NCBI RefSeq assembly: GCF_030056735.1
Contig: NZ_JASHKN010000008.1
Span: 124,001 to 188,000 of the forward strand
Length of the DNA stretch: 64,000 nucleotides
Source of the DNA: Rhodococcus sp. IEGM 1409
GTDB taxonomy: Bacteria > Actinomycetota > Actinomycetes > Mycobacteriales > Mycobacteriaceae
Reading direction: 5' to 3'
How positions within the stretch are numbered: the first letter of the stretch is position 1; every line of letters starts with the position of its first letter. The notes under the pieces are model-generated. The model had not been told where the DNA came from. It saw only the letters and a list, made by a program, of their open reading frames with translations, and did not search any database. The translations under genes were made by a program, and so were the position numbers. Shown one piece after another: positions 9,902 through 18,741 of this stretch.

Positions 9902-11766
9902 GCGTTGGTCACCTTTGCCGAAGCGAGAGCGGGACTTTCACCGATCAGCGTTCCGGCAACGGCGTCGAGCTCCGCGACGACGCGCATGTCGGTCTCCAGA
10001 CGCTTGATACGAGCGGCATGTTCGCTCGACTCCAGCTGCGCGGCTTCCTGCGTAGCGCGGAGGGATTCGTTGATCGAGCGCAGCGCCTGCTCTGCGATCT
10101 CGGTGAAGTGATCACGCAACAGCCGCTGCACCAGGCGGAGGCGATCCTTCGACTCCTTGCCCACCTGGAAGCTGACGTCGTCGGCAAACCGCCGGATAGC
10201 CGCTTTCGCCTCGGCTCGACGCTTGAGTACCTGAGCCTGCTTGTCTTCACGATAAGCCTTGGTACCCAGCAGGACCCCGGCGCCGATGGAGATCGGATTG
10301 ACCAGAGCCATGCCCATCATCGTGGTGATCAAGCCGAACATCAGCACGCCGCCGTACGAGCCGCGCATACCGACCAGGACCTTCTGAGTGATGCCGATTC
10401 GACCGGATTCGAGATCCGACAATGCGCCGACCGGTTCCAGGAAACCGTCGGTGTCGGCGACGTCGAGATGCGGCAGCGCGACGTCGCCGGTCTCCGCAAA
10501 GTGCTGCGCCACAACTTCTGCCAGCCATTGAGCACGGTCGTGAGCCCACACGAAGTTGTCACCGATCGCGGTGGCGATCTCCTGTTCGAGCCACTCCCCC
10601 ACGACGTCCCAGTCCTTACCCGGATCGCCTTCGTCGACCGTCTCCTCGGCCTGGCGGGTGACCCGGCGCAACCGGTCCCGGAGGTCGTGATCGATGTCGG
10701 CTGCGAGGTCTGCGATGCCGTCGCCGAGGCTCTGTTGCCAGAGTGAGGTCTTCTTGTGCAGTTCCTCGGCCGCTGTCCGGGCGCGCTGCAAGCCGGCGAC
10801 CGCTGCTTGAGCGGTCGACGGATCCTTCAGCGCCGCAAGCTCACTGCCCATCTCCAACGTCAGATGCGCTGCCGCGGAGCGCACGTCCATCGCGACCGCG
10901 CGTCGGGTGTTCGATTCGGCACGTGCAACGACGTTGTCTCGCAAGAACTGATAGAGGTCCTGGAAGCCGGATTCCGCTTCGAGTTCTTTGTCCCCCAGCC
11001 TCAGCGCGTGCGACCGCAGTACCGAGGAGATCGGGATGAGCGGCAGGTCCAGCCCGGCGCGCTGGAGGTGTCCGCGGTCGGCGTCGAGGATCTGCCTCCA
11101 GTGCGGGTACAGATCGGTCTTGCTGATCAGCCCGGCTACCGCAGGGCACAGATTGACGACCTGGCGGATGAATCCCAACTCGGGTTCGGTGAACTCCTGG
11201 CTGGAGTCCGACAGAACCAACACGGCATCGGCCGCGGTGATCAATCCCAATGTTCCTGCAGCATGCGGATTTCCATGACCGCCGACGCCGGGGGTGTCGA
11301 TCAGTACCAAACCGTCGGCCAACAGTGGACTGGGCACACCGACCTCGACGCGCAGAACTTCGCGCCCTTCAGCGCGAGGTGTGGCCGGGGTGATCCCCAT
11401 GAGTTCTTCGAGCGGAAGCGGTACCCGGATGGGCGCCGCACCCGGATCGGCGAGAATCAGTTCGGCGACCGCGGTCTCCGCGTACTGCACGACCGTCGCC
11501 ACGGCCGTGGTCTCGTCGTCACCGACCGAGCAGACGTCGATGCCGAGCAGCGAATTGACGAACTGGCTCTTGCCCTGCTTGAGAGGGCCGACCACCACGA
11601 TGCGAATACGCGGGTCGTTGACTCTGACCTGAGCGTTCTCGAGTCGACGCACCAGATCCGTGCGCCCGAAATCCTTCGCCACTACAGCTGTTCGTTCGAG
11701 CAACGACGCCGTCGACGACGCGACGCGTGCCTTCCGACTGCTTACCTGACTCGCTGAATCACTCAT
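9898..11766 (-). CDS. iniA: IniA-like dynamin-family GTPase
   Basis: 622 residues (M. tuberculosis IniA has 640). G1 loop GPLKQGKSQFVNSLLG (about 60-75), switch Thr in GDDETTAVATVVQY, G3 DTPGVGGHGNP (about 155), G4 SKTDLYPHW. A long helical stalk follows, with a hydrophobic paddle-like region (GGVLMFGLITTMMGMALVNP, then ISIGAGVLLG, about 470-500) fitting the membrane-inserting tip of bacterial dynamins. Read after iniB with a 123-bp gap containing an 11-bp hairpin, and coupled to iniC by a 4-base overlap. Predicted to act at the inner face of the plasma membrane in envelope stress. Confidence 0.92.
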   Translation of the reverse strand: MSDSASQVSSRKARVASSTASLLERTAVVAKDFGRTDLVRRLENAQVRVNDPRIRIVVVGPLKQGKSQFVNSLLGIDVCSVGDDETTAVATVVQYAETAVAELILADPGAAPIRVPLPLEELMGITPATPRAEGREVLRVEVGVPSPLLADGLVLIDTPGVGGHGNPHAAGTLGLITAADAVLVLSDSSQEFTEPELGFIRQVVNLCPAVAGLISKTDLYPHWRQILDADRGHLQRAGLDLPLIPISSVLRSHALRLGDKELEAESGFQDLYQFLRDNVVARAESNTRRAVAMDVRSAAAHLTLEMGSELAALKDPSTAQAAVAGLQRARTAAEELHKKTSLWQQSLGDGIADLAADIDHDLRDRLRRVTRQAEETVDEGDPGKDWDVVGEWLEQEIATAIGDNFVWAHDRAQWLAEVVAQHFAETGDVALPHLDVADTDGFLEPVGALSDLESGRIGITQKVLVGMRGSYGGVLMFGLITTMMGMALVNPISIGAGVLLGTKAYREDKQAQVLKRRAEAKAAIRRFADDVSFQVGKESKDRLRLVQRLLRDHFTEIAEQALRSINESLRATQEAAQLESSEHAARIKRLETDMRVVAELDAVAGTLIGESPALASAKVTNA

Positions 11767-11802
11767 GAGCTACGTTGACCCGCAATTCTTCCCGACTCGA
11801 AT

Positions 11803-11841
11803 ATCCGGCCCTGCGAACGCATAGCGCACACAGGGCCGGAT
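11803..11841 (-). terminator. Hairpin between iniB and iniA (possible attenuator)
   Basis: Perfect 11-bp inverted repeat ATCCGGCCCTG (11803-11813) and its complement (11831-11841) with a 17-base loop, between the iniB stop and the iniA start. Minus-strand RNA has no U-run after the stem, so it may reduce rather than end readthrough and lower iniA/iniC output relative to iniB. mRNA processing or stabilisation is an alternative. Confidence 0.5.
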
Positions 11842-11889
11842 TTGTTACATCAGGTCATTTTGACCGATTTCAGTTCCTGCGTCAGCAGA

Positions 11890-14208
11890 TCAGGGATGCA
11901 GGTGATCGACAACCGCAACCGGGTCGATGTGATCGACCGGTGCTGCAACCGAATCCTCGGCGAAGAGCGAGTGTTCGGTATCGGCGCTCAGGCCCGAAGC
12001 GGAACCCGAACCGAAAGCGTCGGTCGCATCGATCGACGACCACGGGTTCAGCGCACCGGTCAACGAGCTCGTCAGGTCGGACACACCGCTGACCGCTCCA
12101 CCGAGAGATCCACCCAGGTCAGCGACCCCACCGCCGCCAACGGTACCGCCACCGTCGACGGTGCCACCGGCAGCAGCGGTTGCGTCTGCTCCGATCGAAC
12201 CGGTCACGTCGGTCACTGCTCCGCCGGCTCCGACGGCTCCGACGGCTCCGACGGCTCCGCCGAGGGATCCACCCACGTCAGTGACACCATTCAGTGCACC
12301 GCCTAGCGACCCGCTCAAGCCGGCCACCGCATCCGTGGCTGCATCGAGACCTGCGGTTGCGTCGAGACCTGCTGTTGTGTCCAGAGCACCGCCCACCGTT
12401 GCTCCGAGGTCACCGGTCACACCGCCGAGGTTCAGGCCGTCCGCCGCGATGCTTCCGAGATCGACGGAAGGCAGTTCAGCGGAGATCGGGCCAAGGTTCA
12501 CTGCGCCGAGGTCGACGGAGGGCAGGTCGGCGCCGATCGCACCGGTGCCGATTCCGCCGATGTTCAGTGCCGTGTCCAGCGCGCCACCGAGGGCACCTTC
12601 GGCACCGAGAATGCTGTCGAGAGAGCCGCCCAATCCAGCCCCGAGGCCGGCGCCCAGTGCACCGTCGAGTGCGCCGGTGAGGTCCGTGCCCACAGAACCG
12701 ACAGCGCCCAAGCCGCCTGCACCTGCCAGAGCGGTGTCGAGAGCCGCGGCCACACCGGCAGCCAAACCTGCTTCGCCGCCCAGGCCGAGTGCACCACCGA
12801 GGTCGATTCCGGTAAGTCCGCCTGCGCCCAGCGCTGCATCGAGTGCGCCGCCAAGGCCGCCCGCGAGCCCGGCATCGACACCGAGTGCCGAACCGAGGAC
12901 GCCTTCGAGGGCAGTCGACAGGTTCGCGCCGCCGCCCAGAGCCGCCGCGAGGTCGGCGCCGAGTCCGCCTTCGATGTCGAGTGCTCCCCCGAGCAGTCCG
13001 CCGAGTGCGCCGCCCAGGTCGGCTCCGACCGTTCCGCCGGCACCGAGAGCGCCGGAGAGTGCCGCGCTGAGCTGCGCGCCGAGGTCTGCGCCTCCGCCGA
13101 GCACTGCGTCGAGGTCGAGTCCTCCGCCGAGGCCCAGCGCTGCGTCGAGTGCACCGCCGAGTGCAGTTTCCAATCCGCCACCGACGCCGAGTGCTCCGCC
13201 GAGGGCGCCGCTGAGTGCAGCACCGAGATCGAGCCCTCCCGCGATATCCGTGAGAACACTGACGTCGGTGATCGCGCCGAGAACGCCGCCGAGCGATGCA
13301 CCCAGGTCGGCGCCGATCGTGCCGCCGGCTCCCAGGACGCCGGAGAGCGCGCCTGACAATGCCGTGCTGAGGTCACCCGTCAGAGCGCCGGCCAGGTCCA
13401 GGCCGCCGCCGAGGGCAAGGGCGGATTCCAGTGCGCCGCTCAGGCTTGCACCCAGTTCGCCGCCGATGTCGAGAAGACCACTGAGGTCTGCTGCGCCGCC
13501 GAGGAGTCCGCCCAGAGCCAGTCCGAGATCGGCTCCGAGGTCGCCGCCGATGGCAAAGACGGGTGCGAGGGCTCCGCTGAGCCCTGCCGTCAGGTCGAGT
13601 CCGCCGACTGCACCGATTGCTGCGTCGAGCGCTGCTCCCAGTTCCGCGGTCAAGCCTCCGGTCACTCCGAGCGCGCCGCCCAGAGCCGCGCTGAGCTGTG
13701 CACCGAGGTCGAGTGCGCCGCCGAGATCGAGTTCGCCACCGAGGCCGAGGCCGGCTTCGATGACGGCGCCGAAGGCTGCGCCGAGGTCGGCACTGATCTC
13801 GCCCCCGATGGCAAGCGCGGCACTGAGGGCTGCTGCGAAGTCGCCGACCAGATCGAACTGGCCGCCGAGGGCGCCTCCGACTCCGAGGCCCGCGCCGGCG
13901 CCGAGACCCAGGCTGCCGCCGAGGCCGCCACCGAGACCACCGGTGAGTCCACCACCGATTCCGAGGCCGCCGCCGATCGCACCGGCAGCGGACGCGCCGG
14001 CGTTGACGATCGCGGACAGGTCGGCGCCGCCACCGGCAAAGAGTCCGGACTCGGCGACCAGCGGAGCAACAGCGACGATGTCGGCGGGGCTGACGTCGCA
14101 CAGGCCTGCAGCGTTGAGAGCCTCGGTCGGGTTGGCGCAGTAGTTGGCAGCTGCCTCGTCGTCACGAAGTAGCCCGAGGATGAATTCGAGTACGGCGTTC
14201 GTTGCCAT
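11890..14208 (-). CDS. iniB: IniB-like Gly/Ala/Leu-rich repetitive protein
   Basis: 772 residues. The first 60 or so form a folded-looking head (NAVLEFILGLLRDDEAAANY, then NPTEALNAAGLCDVSPADIVAVAPLV) that matches the N-terminal layout of mycobacterial IniB (a short LxxILxLFR-type helix, then an AGL..I/VSP segment). The remaining 700 residues are almost only Gly, Ala, Leu, Asp, Ser, Val, Thr and Ile, in loose blocks of 30-40 residues around LGGALG, AALDAALG, GGGLDLGGAL and DLGAQLSAAL. The C terminus differs: DSVAAPVDHIDPVAVVDHLHP, with three His and four Asp. No signal peptide or membrane span is evident. Mycobacterial IniB is about 480 residues, so this one is much longer. Start ATG at 14208 follows AGGAGAA. 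It is the first gene of a leftward iniB-iniA-iniC unit. Biochemical role unknown. Confidence 0.85.
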   Translation of the reverse strand: MATNAVLEFILGLLRDDEAAANYCANPTEALNAAGLCDVSPADIVAVAPLVAESGLFAGGGADLSAIVNAGASAAGAIGGGLGIGGGLTGGLGGGLGGSLGLGAGAGLGVGGALGGQFDLVGDFAAALSAALAIGGEISADLGAAFGAVIEAGLGLGGELDLGGALDLGAQLSAALGGALGVTGGLTAELGAALDAAIGAVGGLDLTAGLSGALAPVFAIGGDLGADLGLALGGLLGGAADLSGLLDIGGELGASLSGALESALALGGGLDLAGALTGDLSTALSGALSGVLGAGGTIGADLGASLGGVLGAITDVSVLTDIAGGLDLGAALSGALGGALGVGGGLETALGGALDAALGLGGGLDLDAVLGGGADLGAQLSAALSGALGAGGTVGADLGGALGGLLGGALDIEGGLGADLAAALGGGANLSTALEGVLGSALGVDAGLAGGLGGALDAALGAGGLTGIDLGGALGLGGEAGLAAGVAAALDTALAGAGGLGAVGSVGTDLTGALDGALGAGLGAGLGGSLDSILGAEGALGGALDTALNIGGIGTGAIGADLPSVDLGAVNLGPISAELPSVDLGSIAADGLNLGGVTGDLGATVGGALDTTAGLDATAGLDAATDAVAGLSGSLGGALNGVTDVGGSLGGAVGAVGAVGAGGAVTDVTGSIGADATAAAGGTVDGGGTVGGGGVADLGGSLGGAVSGVSDLTSSLTGALNPWSSIDATDAFGSGSASGLSADTEHSLFAEDSVAAPVDHIDPVAVVDHLHP

Positions 14209-14528
14209 GGCGGGTTCTCCTGAAGTTCGTTGACCGTGTTGTTGCCGGTGGTCCGGAAACTGGTGCGCTGCCAGAGGTAGCGAGTGGAATCAACGCTAAG
14301 AACTTTGGCGACCGGGGCCAACGGGGAGCATCCCCCTCTTCTACGGGGGCGGAGGGGGAAGTCCCCTACGGGCTACGACTGGCCTGGTTAGGGGATTTGC
14401 CCCGATTAGGGGATCGACCCCCTACTTCGTCGGGCCGCCTCCAATCCGGTAACGATCTTGGTCCTGAAACCGACATCGCAGACAACCGCGACAGTCCTTC
14501 TGTCGCCCACGACCAGGGGAGTTCGTTC
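14209..14528. promoter_or_regulatory. Divergent iniB / DnaK-like promoter region with GGGG/CCCC inverted repeats
   Basis: 320 bp without a gene between two divergent starts. It carries three inverted repeats: AGGGGG-AAGT-CCCCT (14353-14367), TAGGGG-ATTTG-CCCC (14389-14403) and TAGGGG-ATCGAC-CCCCTA (14407-14424). The last two begin with the same TTAGGGGAT, 18 bp apart, so they would lie on one face of the helix. CTACGGGG-type half sites also occur at 14340-14350 and 14365-14372. The spacing suggests operators for a dimeric regulator, most simply the LuxR/MalT-type protein encoded at 16265. That assignment is inference. Confidence 0.6.
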
Positions 14529-16250
14529 ATGGCGGCAGGGCTCGGCATCAGCATCGGTTCGGCCACTCTCGTAGCTGTCAGCGACGGTTCGACCGGTGAA
14601 ACGCAACAGGTCCGCTTACCCAGTGCACTGCAATTGGACGACGGATCCGTCATCACCGGATTTGTCGAGCGCGTCGGCGATCCGATTCCGATACTTGCCG
14701 CCGACGGCACCGAGTACCGCGGCGAGGATCTCGCGGCAACAGCGGTAGCGGCGCTCGTCGGCCAGGCGGGCGGAGACGAAGGGCCAACTGTCGTCCTGGC
14801 TCACCCTGTGGGGTGGAACCGCCACACAGCACGCACCATGGAGTCTGCGCTGGACGACGCCGGGGTTCACGGGGCGACTCTCGTCACCGAACCCGCGGCG
14901 GTCATGGCGTGGCTCGCCGCTTCCGGAACTGTTGTCAACGACGGTCTGACCGTCGTCTACGACCTCGGCGCCCGCTCGCTCGACGTCACGATGATGTCCA
15001 CGACCGGCGGACGGAGCGAGATCTTCGGCAAGCCGCTGCGCAGCGAGGACATCGGCGGCGACGAATTCGATCACCTCGTCACCGTGCACCTGCTCGACGC
15101 GGTGTCGGATCACTTCGCAGCCCTTGATCCCTTTGCTCCCCAGACGATTGAAGCGCTGGAAACTCTGCGCGAGCATGCCCGCGCAGCCAAGGAGGAACTT
15201 TCCACCGAGACGGAAACCGTTGCCCCCGTGGCACTTCCCGGTGCCGTCAGCGACGTTCGACTCGTTCGTTCCGAGCTCGAGGATCTGATCCGGCCCGCCC
15301 TCACAGAATCGGTGGCCTTGGTTCGCGAAAGCCTGCGATCTGCCGGCGTCGAGTCCAGTGACGTCAATCAGGTTGTTCTGGCCGGCGGAAGCTCGTCCAT
15401 TCCCCTTGTCGCCGAACTATTGTCTGCGGAGCTTCGTGTCCCGGTGATCGCCGACGCCGATCCCGCGTCGTGCGCGGCGTCCGGCGCTGCGACGCTGGCC
15501 ACAGAATTGACAGCCACCTCGGCACTCGCTGTCCCTGTTGTCCCCACCGAACCGACCCGCAAGCCCGCACCAGTTCCGGCCTTCTCCACTCCGTTGCTCG
15601 CCGAGCCGACCGAGGAAGAGAACACGGCGACTCGACGCTCGTCGAGGGTGGGCGTCGTTGCTGCAGTGGTTGGTGCGTTCATCGTGCTCGCCGCCGGCGG
15701 GCTCGGAATCGGAACAGCCATGGACAAGATCAACGTCCCGTCCAGTTCGGCGAACACCACCAGCGAGTCCACCTCCTCGACTGCATCGACCACCGCAGGC
15801 TCTACTCCGGGCAGCACCACGGCAGCCGAAGCAGCAGGCACCGGATCCACGACTGCGAACAACGGAACTCAGAACAACCAGCCCGGTTCTCCTGCTGCCG
15901 CAGGCGGTTCGACGACGGCACCAGGGGCAGTTCCGGTTGCCGGCGCACCGGCTGGATCCGCGCCGGCACCGGGCGAGACCGCCCAGTCGGCGCCTGCACC
16001 TACCGCACCCGGCGCCCCGGCACCCGCTCCCGCCCCGGCACCGGCACCCGCACCCGCACCCGCACCTGGAGCAGGCGTCGGAACCGGTATCGGTGATGCT
16101 GCGACCGGCGTCGGCAACGGAGTCGGCGGCTTGGTCAACGGCGTCGGGGACGGTGTCGGCGGCGTGGTCGGAGGTCTCGGTAACGTCGTCGGTGGTGTCG
16201 GCAACGTGGTCGGTGGTGTCGTCGGCGGCGTCACCGCGCCGATCCGCTGA
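14529..16250 (+). CDS. Membrane-anchored DnaK-like (Hsp70/actin-fold) protein
   Basis: 573 residues. The N-terminal 350 or so follow the Hsp70 nucleotide-binding domain: GISIGSATLVAVSDG (phosphate-1), VVYDLGARSLDVTMMSTT (phosphate-2, where Hsp70 has [10 protein letters not shown]) and VVLAGGSSSIPLVAELL (adenosine motif). There is no peptide-binding domain. Instead a single membrane span (VVAAVVGAFIVLAAGGLGIG, about 372-391) leads to an outer region rich in Ser/Thr, then Pro-Ala repeats and a Gly/Val tail (GVGNGVGGLVNGVGDGVGGV). The ATG at 14529 fits best: AGGGGAG lies just upstream and the residues before it are non-coding in character. It is divergent from iniB and 14 bp before the regulator gene, so it may sense ATP state or envelope signals for that pathway; this is inference. 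Actinobacteria have several such proteins of unknown function. Confidence 0.85.
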   Translation: MAAGLGISIGSATLVAVSDGSTGETQQVRLPSALQLDDGSVITGFVERVGDPIPILAADGTEYRGEDLAATAVAALVGQAGGDEGPTVVLAHPVGWNRHTARTMESALDDAGVHGATLVTEPAAVMAWLAASGTVVNDGLTVVYDLGARSLDVTMMSTTGGRSEIFGKPLRSEDIGGDEFDHLVTVHLLDAVSDHFAALDPFAPQTIEALETLREHARAAKEELSTETETVAPVALPGAVSDVRLVRSELEDLIRPALTESVALVRESLRSAGVESSDVNQVVLAGGSSSIPLVAELLSAELRVPVIADADPASCAASGAATLATELTATSALAVPVVPTEPTRKPAPVPAFSTPLLAEPTEEENTATRRSSRVGVVAAVVGAFIVLAAGGLGIGTAMDKINVPSSSANTTSESTSSTASTTAGSTPGSTTAAEAAGTGSTTANNGTQNNQPGSPAAAGGSTTAPGAVPVAGAPAGSAPAPGETAQSAPAPTAPGAPAPAPAPAPAPAPAPAPGAGVGTGIGDAATGVGNGVGGLVNGVGDGVGGVVGGLGNVVGGVGNVVGGVVGGVTAPIR

Positions 16251-16264
16251 CCGGTGGGCTTTCG

Positions 16265-18700
16265 ATGAACCGTGACAGCGTCGCCGAATCGTCTTACATC
16301 GCAGGACTTTTGCGCGGGATCGTCCTGACTGCAACGCCACTGCGCCTGTTCGTCACCGGGACCGACGCCAGCGCCCGTCTCCAAGTCACGAGGGCGCTGA
16401 GGAAGAGAATCGAATCGGGTGACAAACCCGTGGTCACCACGCTCGCACGTGACGCCCCGGCCGATGCGATTGTGGTGATCGCGGACGCGCAGGCTCTGAC
16501 CTCCGATGAAATCCGTGCCCTGAACGAGCTTGTTCAACGCGACGACCTCGGAGTTTTCGTCGCCTCCGATCGGATCGATCCTCCACTCGCACCGATCTAC
16601 GCGAACATCTCGAGTTTCGGTACCGCCCTTCATCTGAACCTGTTGAACCGATCCGATATTCGGAAGATCGCCGCAGAGCGAAGAGTCCCGCTCGACGACC
16701 GTGCCGTGCTGACGCTCGAGCACCTTGCCGGTGGTTCCTTCGGGGCCATCGAAGCGTACTTCGCCGCCGCCTCGGCGGGCCGCCCGGAAATGGCGACAGC
16801 CGTACGCACACACTTCCTTCATCAGGTCACCGCTCTACATCCGATCGAGCGTGAGATCCTCGAAGTTTCACTCACCGTCCCGGACATCGACGCCTTCGAA
16901 CTCGATCTGGGACAGGAGAAGTTCAGCCTCACAGCGGCATTCGACCGTGCACTGGCGACCGGTCTGTTCGGTTCACGATCTCCTCTCGTCGCGAGCGTTT
17001 TGGCAGAGTCGACGAGCACAAGGCGTATCCGCAGCGAGCTGATCGGAATCGTCGAATCACGCGCGCACGCGCGAACTCTCGACATCGACACTGCACGAAG
17101 ACTTTTCGACTTCGGTATCCGCCACCGCGATCTCACGGCCGTGCTACGAGACGCAGTCGACGGCAGCACGCCGGCGGTCGCGGCAGATCTCTTTCGTCGT
17201 GTGCATTCGATCGAGCCTCTCGACCTGGCCGACACGCTGCTGTACGCCCAGGTCTCAGCTCGGAGTGGTGACATCGACACCGCGTGCCGCCTGGCAGATT
17301 CCGTCATCGCCGAACCCGATCTCGACAACGCGAAACTGGCGGCGGCAGTGCGGGTCCGCGCAGCTTCGTCCGCGGCGTGCGGTCAACTCGGCGCCGCTGC
17401 AGATCTCTACGCCTGGCTCGGATCAGAGCGCACCGGAACCGAATCCCCCTTCGCCGCAATCACCTTCCTCGGCCTCGGCAAGGTCGACGAAGCGAACGCG
17501 GCGCTCACCGGACACATCGGATCACCGTCGAGCTCCACTGTCGGCGCTGCCACGCTGGCCAACGGACTCATGCAATCGGTAACGGGGAGTGCACCGAGTG
17601 CTCTCAACACCATGTCCCGCGCACTCTCCCTCCCCGGCGGCGCCGACACATCGCAATTCCAGCCTGATTCCGCGCCGGCACTGGTCGCTCTGGCGCTCCT
17701 GCACAACGGTGCCCATGAACGCGCCGCCGCTGTTGTCACCGCCGCGATCGCCGCCGACGACGCAAGCAGCCACACGTGGGCACGGCTTCACATTCTCGGC
17801 GCCTGGATCGCGATGGTGCGCGGGCAGGACACTGCTGTCGAAGACCTACCGGAAGAGGTAGTCCGCGGTCCCCTCCGCGAACGTGACGCACTGTTTCTGC
17901 ATGCTCTGATCGTGGGTCTCGCTCGGCGCTCCGGCGATCTCGCTCAGTTGCGTCGGGCTTGGTCCGGCGCGGCAGGCGCCCTCTCGTCCTGCAGCGTGGA
18001 TCTCTTCAATTTGCTTCCCATTGGCGAACTGTGGCTTGCGGCAGTACGGCTCGACGAGGCCGAGCAGGTCGAGTATCTGGTCGACGACGCGCGCTCGCTC
18101 CTCCGCGCACTCGGCGAGCCGCCACTGTGGTCGTCACCGCTGCATTGGTACGGCGTCCAGGCGTCGATCCTCTCGCAGTCACCGGCCGACCTCCTTCCAC
18201 ACGCTCACGCACTCGCAGAATCGGCCAAAACCCACACTTACGCAGCCGGTTTGGCGACCGCCGGCCGCCAATGGCTCCTGCTCATGCAAGGCAGCGTCGA
18301 CGCAGACGAAGTCGAAGCCGCTGCGCGAACACTCAGTCGCATCGGACTCCCCTGGGACGCTGCCCGCCTCGCCGGCGAAGCAGCGCTGCGCACCCCGGAC
18401 ACCAAATCGGCGACGGCCTTGCTCCACGTTGCACGCTCGCTACGCACAACGTCGACGGCCGAGACGATTGCAACCGATTCGGCCGACAGCGCGACACCAC
18501 CGTCGGTACTGACCGAGCGCGAACAAGAAGTTGCCGAACTCGTCGTCGTCGGCCTGACGTATCGGGAAATCGGCGAACGCCTCTACATCTCCGCCAAAAC
18601 CGTCGAGCACCACGTCGCACGTATCAAGCGGCGCGTCGGAGCGCAGTCTCGTTCGGAATTGCTCACAATCCTTCGAAGCATGACACCGGCGAACAAATAG
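16265..18700 (+). CDS. Large LuxR/MalT-type transcriptional regulator
   Basis: 811 residues. The C-terminal 60 form a LuxR-type HTH (LTEREQEVAELVVVGLTYRE, then KTVEHHVARIKRRVGAQSRSELL, about 750-805). The N-terminal region has the layout of a STAND/AAA ATPase (LRLFVTGTDASARLQVTRAL; AIVVIADAQAL like a Walker B strand), but the P-loop lacks the GxGKT lysine, so nucleotide binding is doubtful. The middle is a long array of helical repeats, Ala/Leu-rich and TPR-like. Size and place match Rv0339c, the LuxR-type regulator beside etfD and iniBAC in M. tuberculosis. It probably controls the iniB/DnaK-like divergent promoter in response to an envelope or metabolite signal. Start ATG at 16265 lies 14 bp after the upstream stop. 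Confidence 0.88.
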   Translation: MNRDSVAESSYIAGLLRGIVLTATPLRLFVTGTDASARLQVTRALRKRIESGDKPVVTTLARDAPADAIVVIADAQALTSDEIRALNELVQRDDLGVFVASDRIDPPLAPIYANISSFGTALHLNLLNRSDIRKIAAERRVPLDDRAVLTLEHLAGGSFGAIEAYFAAASAGRPEMATAVRTHFLHQVTALHPIEREILEVSLTVPDIDAFELDLGQEKFSLTAAFDRALATGLFGSRSPLVASVLAESTSTRRIRSELIGIVESRAHARTLDIDTARRLFDFGIRHRDLTAVLRDAVDGSTPAVAADLFRRVHSIEPLDLADTLLYAQVSARSGDIDTACRLADSVIAEPDLDNAKLAAAVRVRAASSAACGQLGAAADLYAWLGSERTGTESPFAAITFLGLGKVDEANAALTGHIGSPSSSTVGAATLANGLMQSVTGSAPSALNTMSRALSLPGGADTSQFQPDSAPALVALALLHNGAHERAAAVVTAAIAADDASSHTWARLHILGAWIAMVRGQDTAVEDLPEEVVRGPLRERDALFLHALIVGLARRSGDLAQLRRAWSGAAGALSSCSVDLFNLLPIGELWLAAVRLDEAEQVEYLVDDARSLLRALGEPPLWSSPLHWYGVQASILSQSPADLLPHAHALAESAKTHTYAAGLATAGRQWLLLMQGSVDADEVEAAARTLSRIGLPWDAARLAGEAALRTPDTKSATALLHVARSLRTTSTAETIATDSADSATPPSVLTEREQEVAELVVVGLTYREIGERLYISAKTVEHHVARIKRRVGAQSRSELLTILRSMTPANK

Positions 18701-18741
18701 TTAGCTGAATATTGTCCGCAGGGTTGCGTATATCCATTCAG

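Noticed and set aside
12161-14143. 660-codon plus-strand frame rich in Pro, Ser and Arg
   Set aside because: Complement of the Gly/Ala/Asp repeats of iniB; no start signal and no independent motif.
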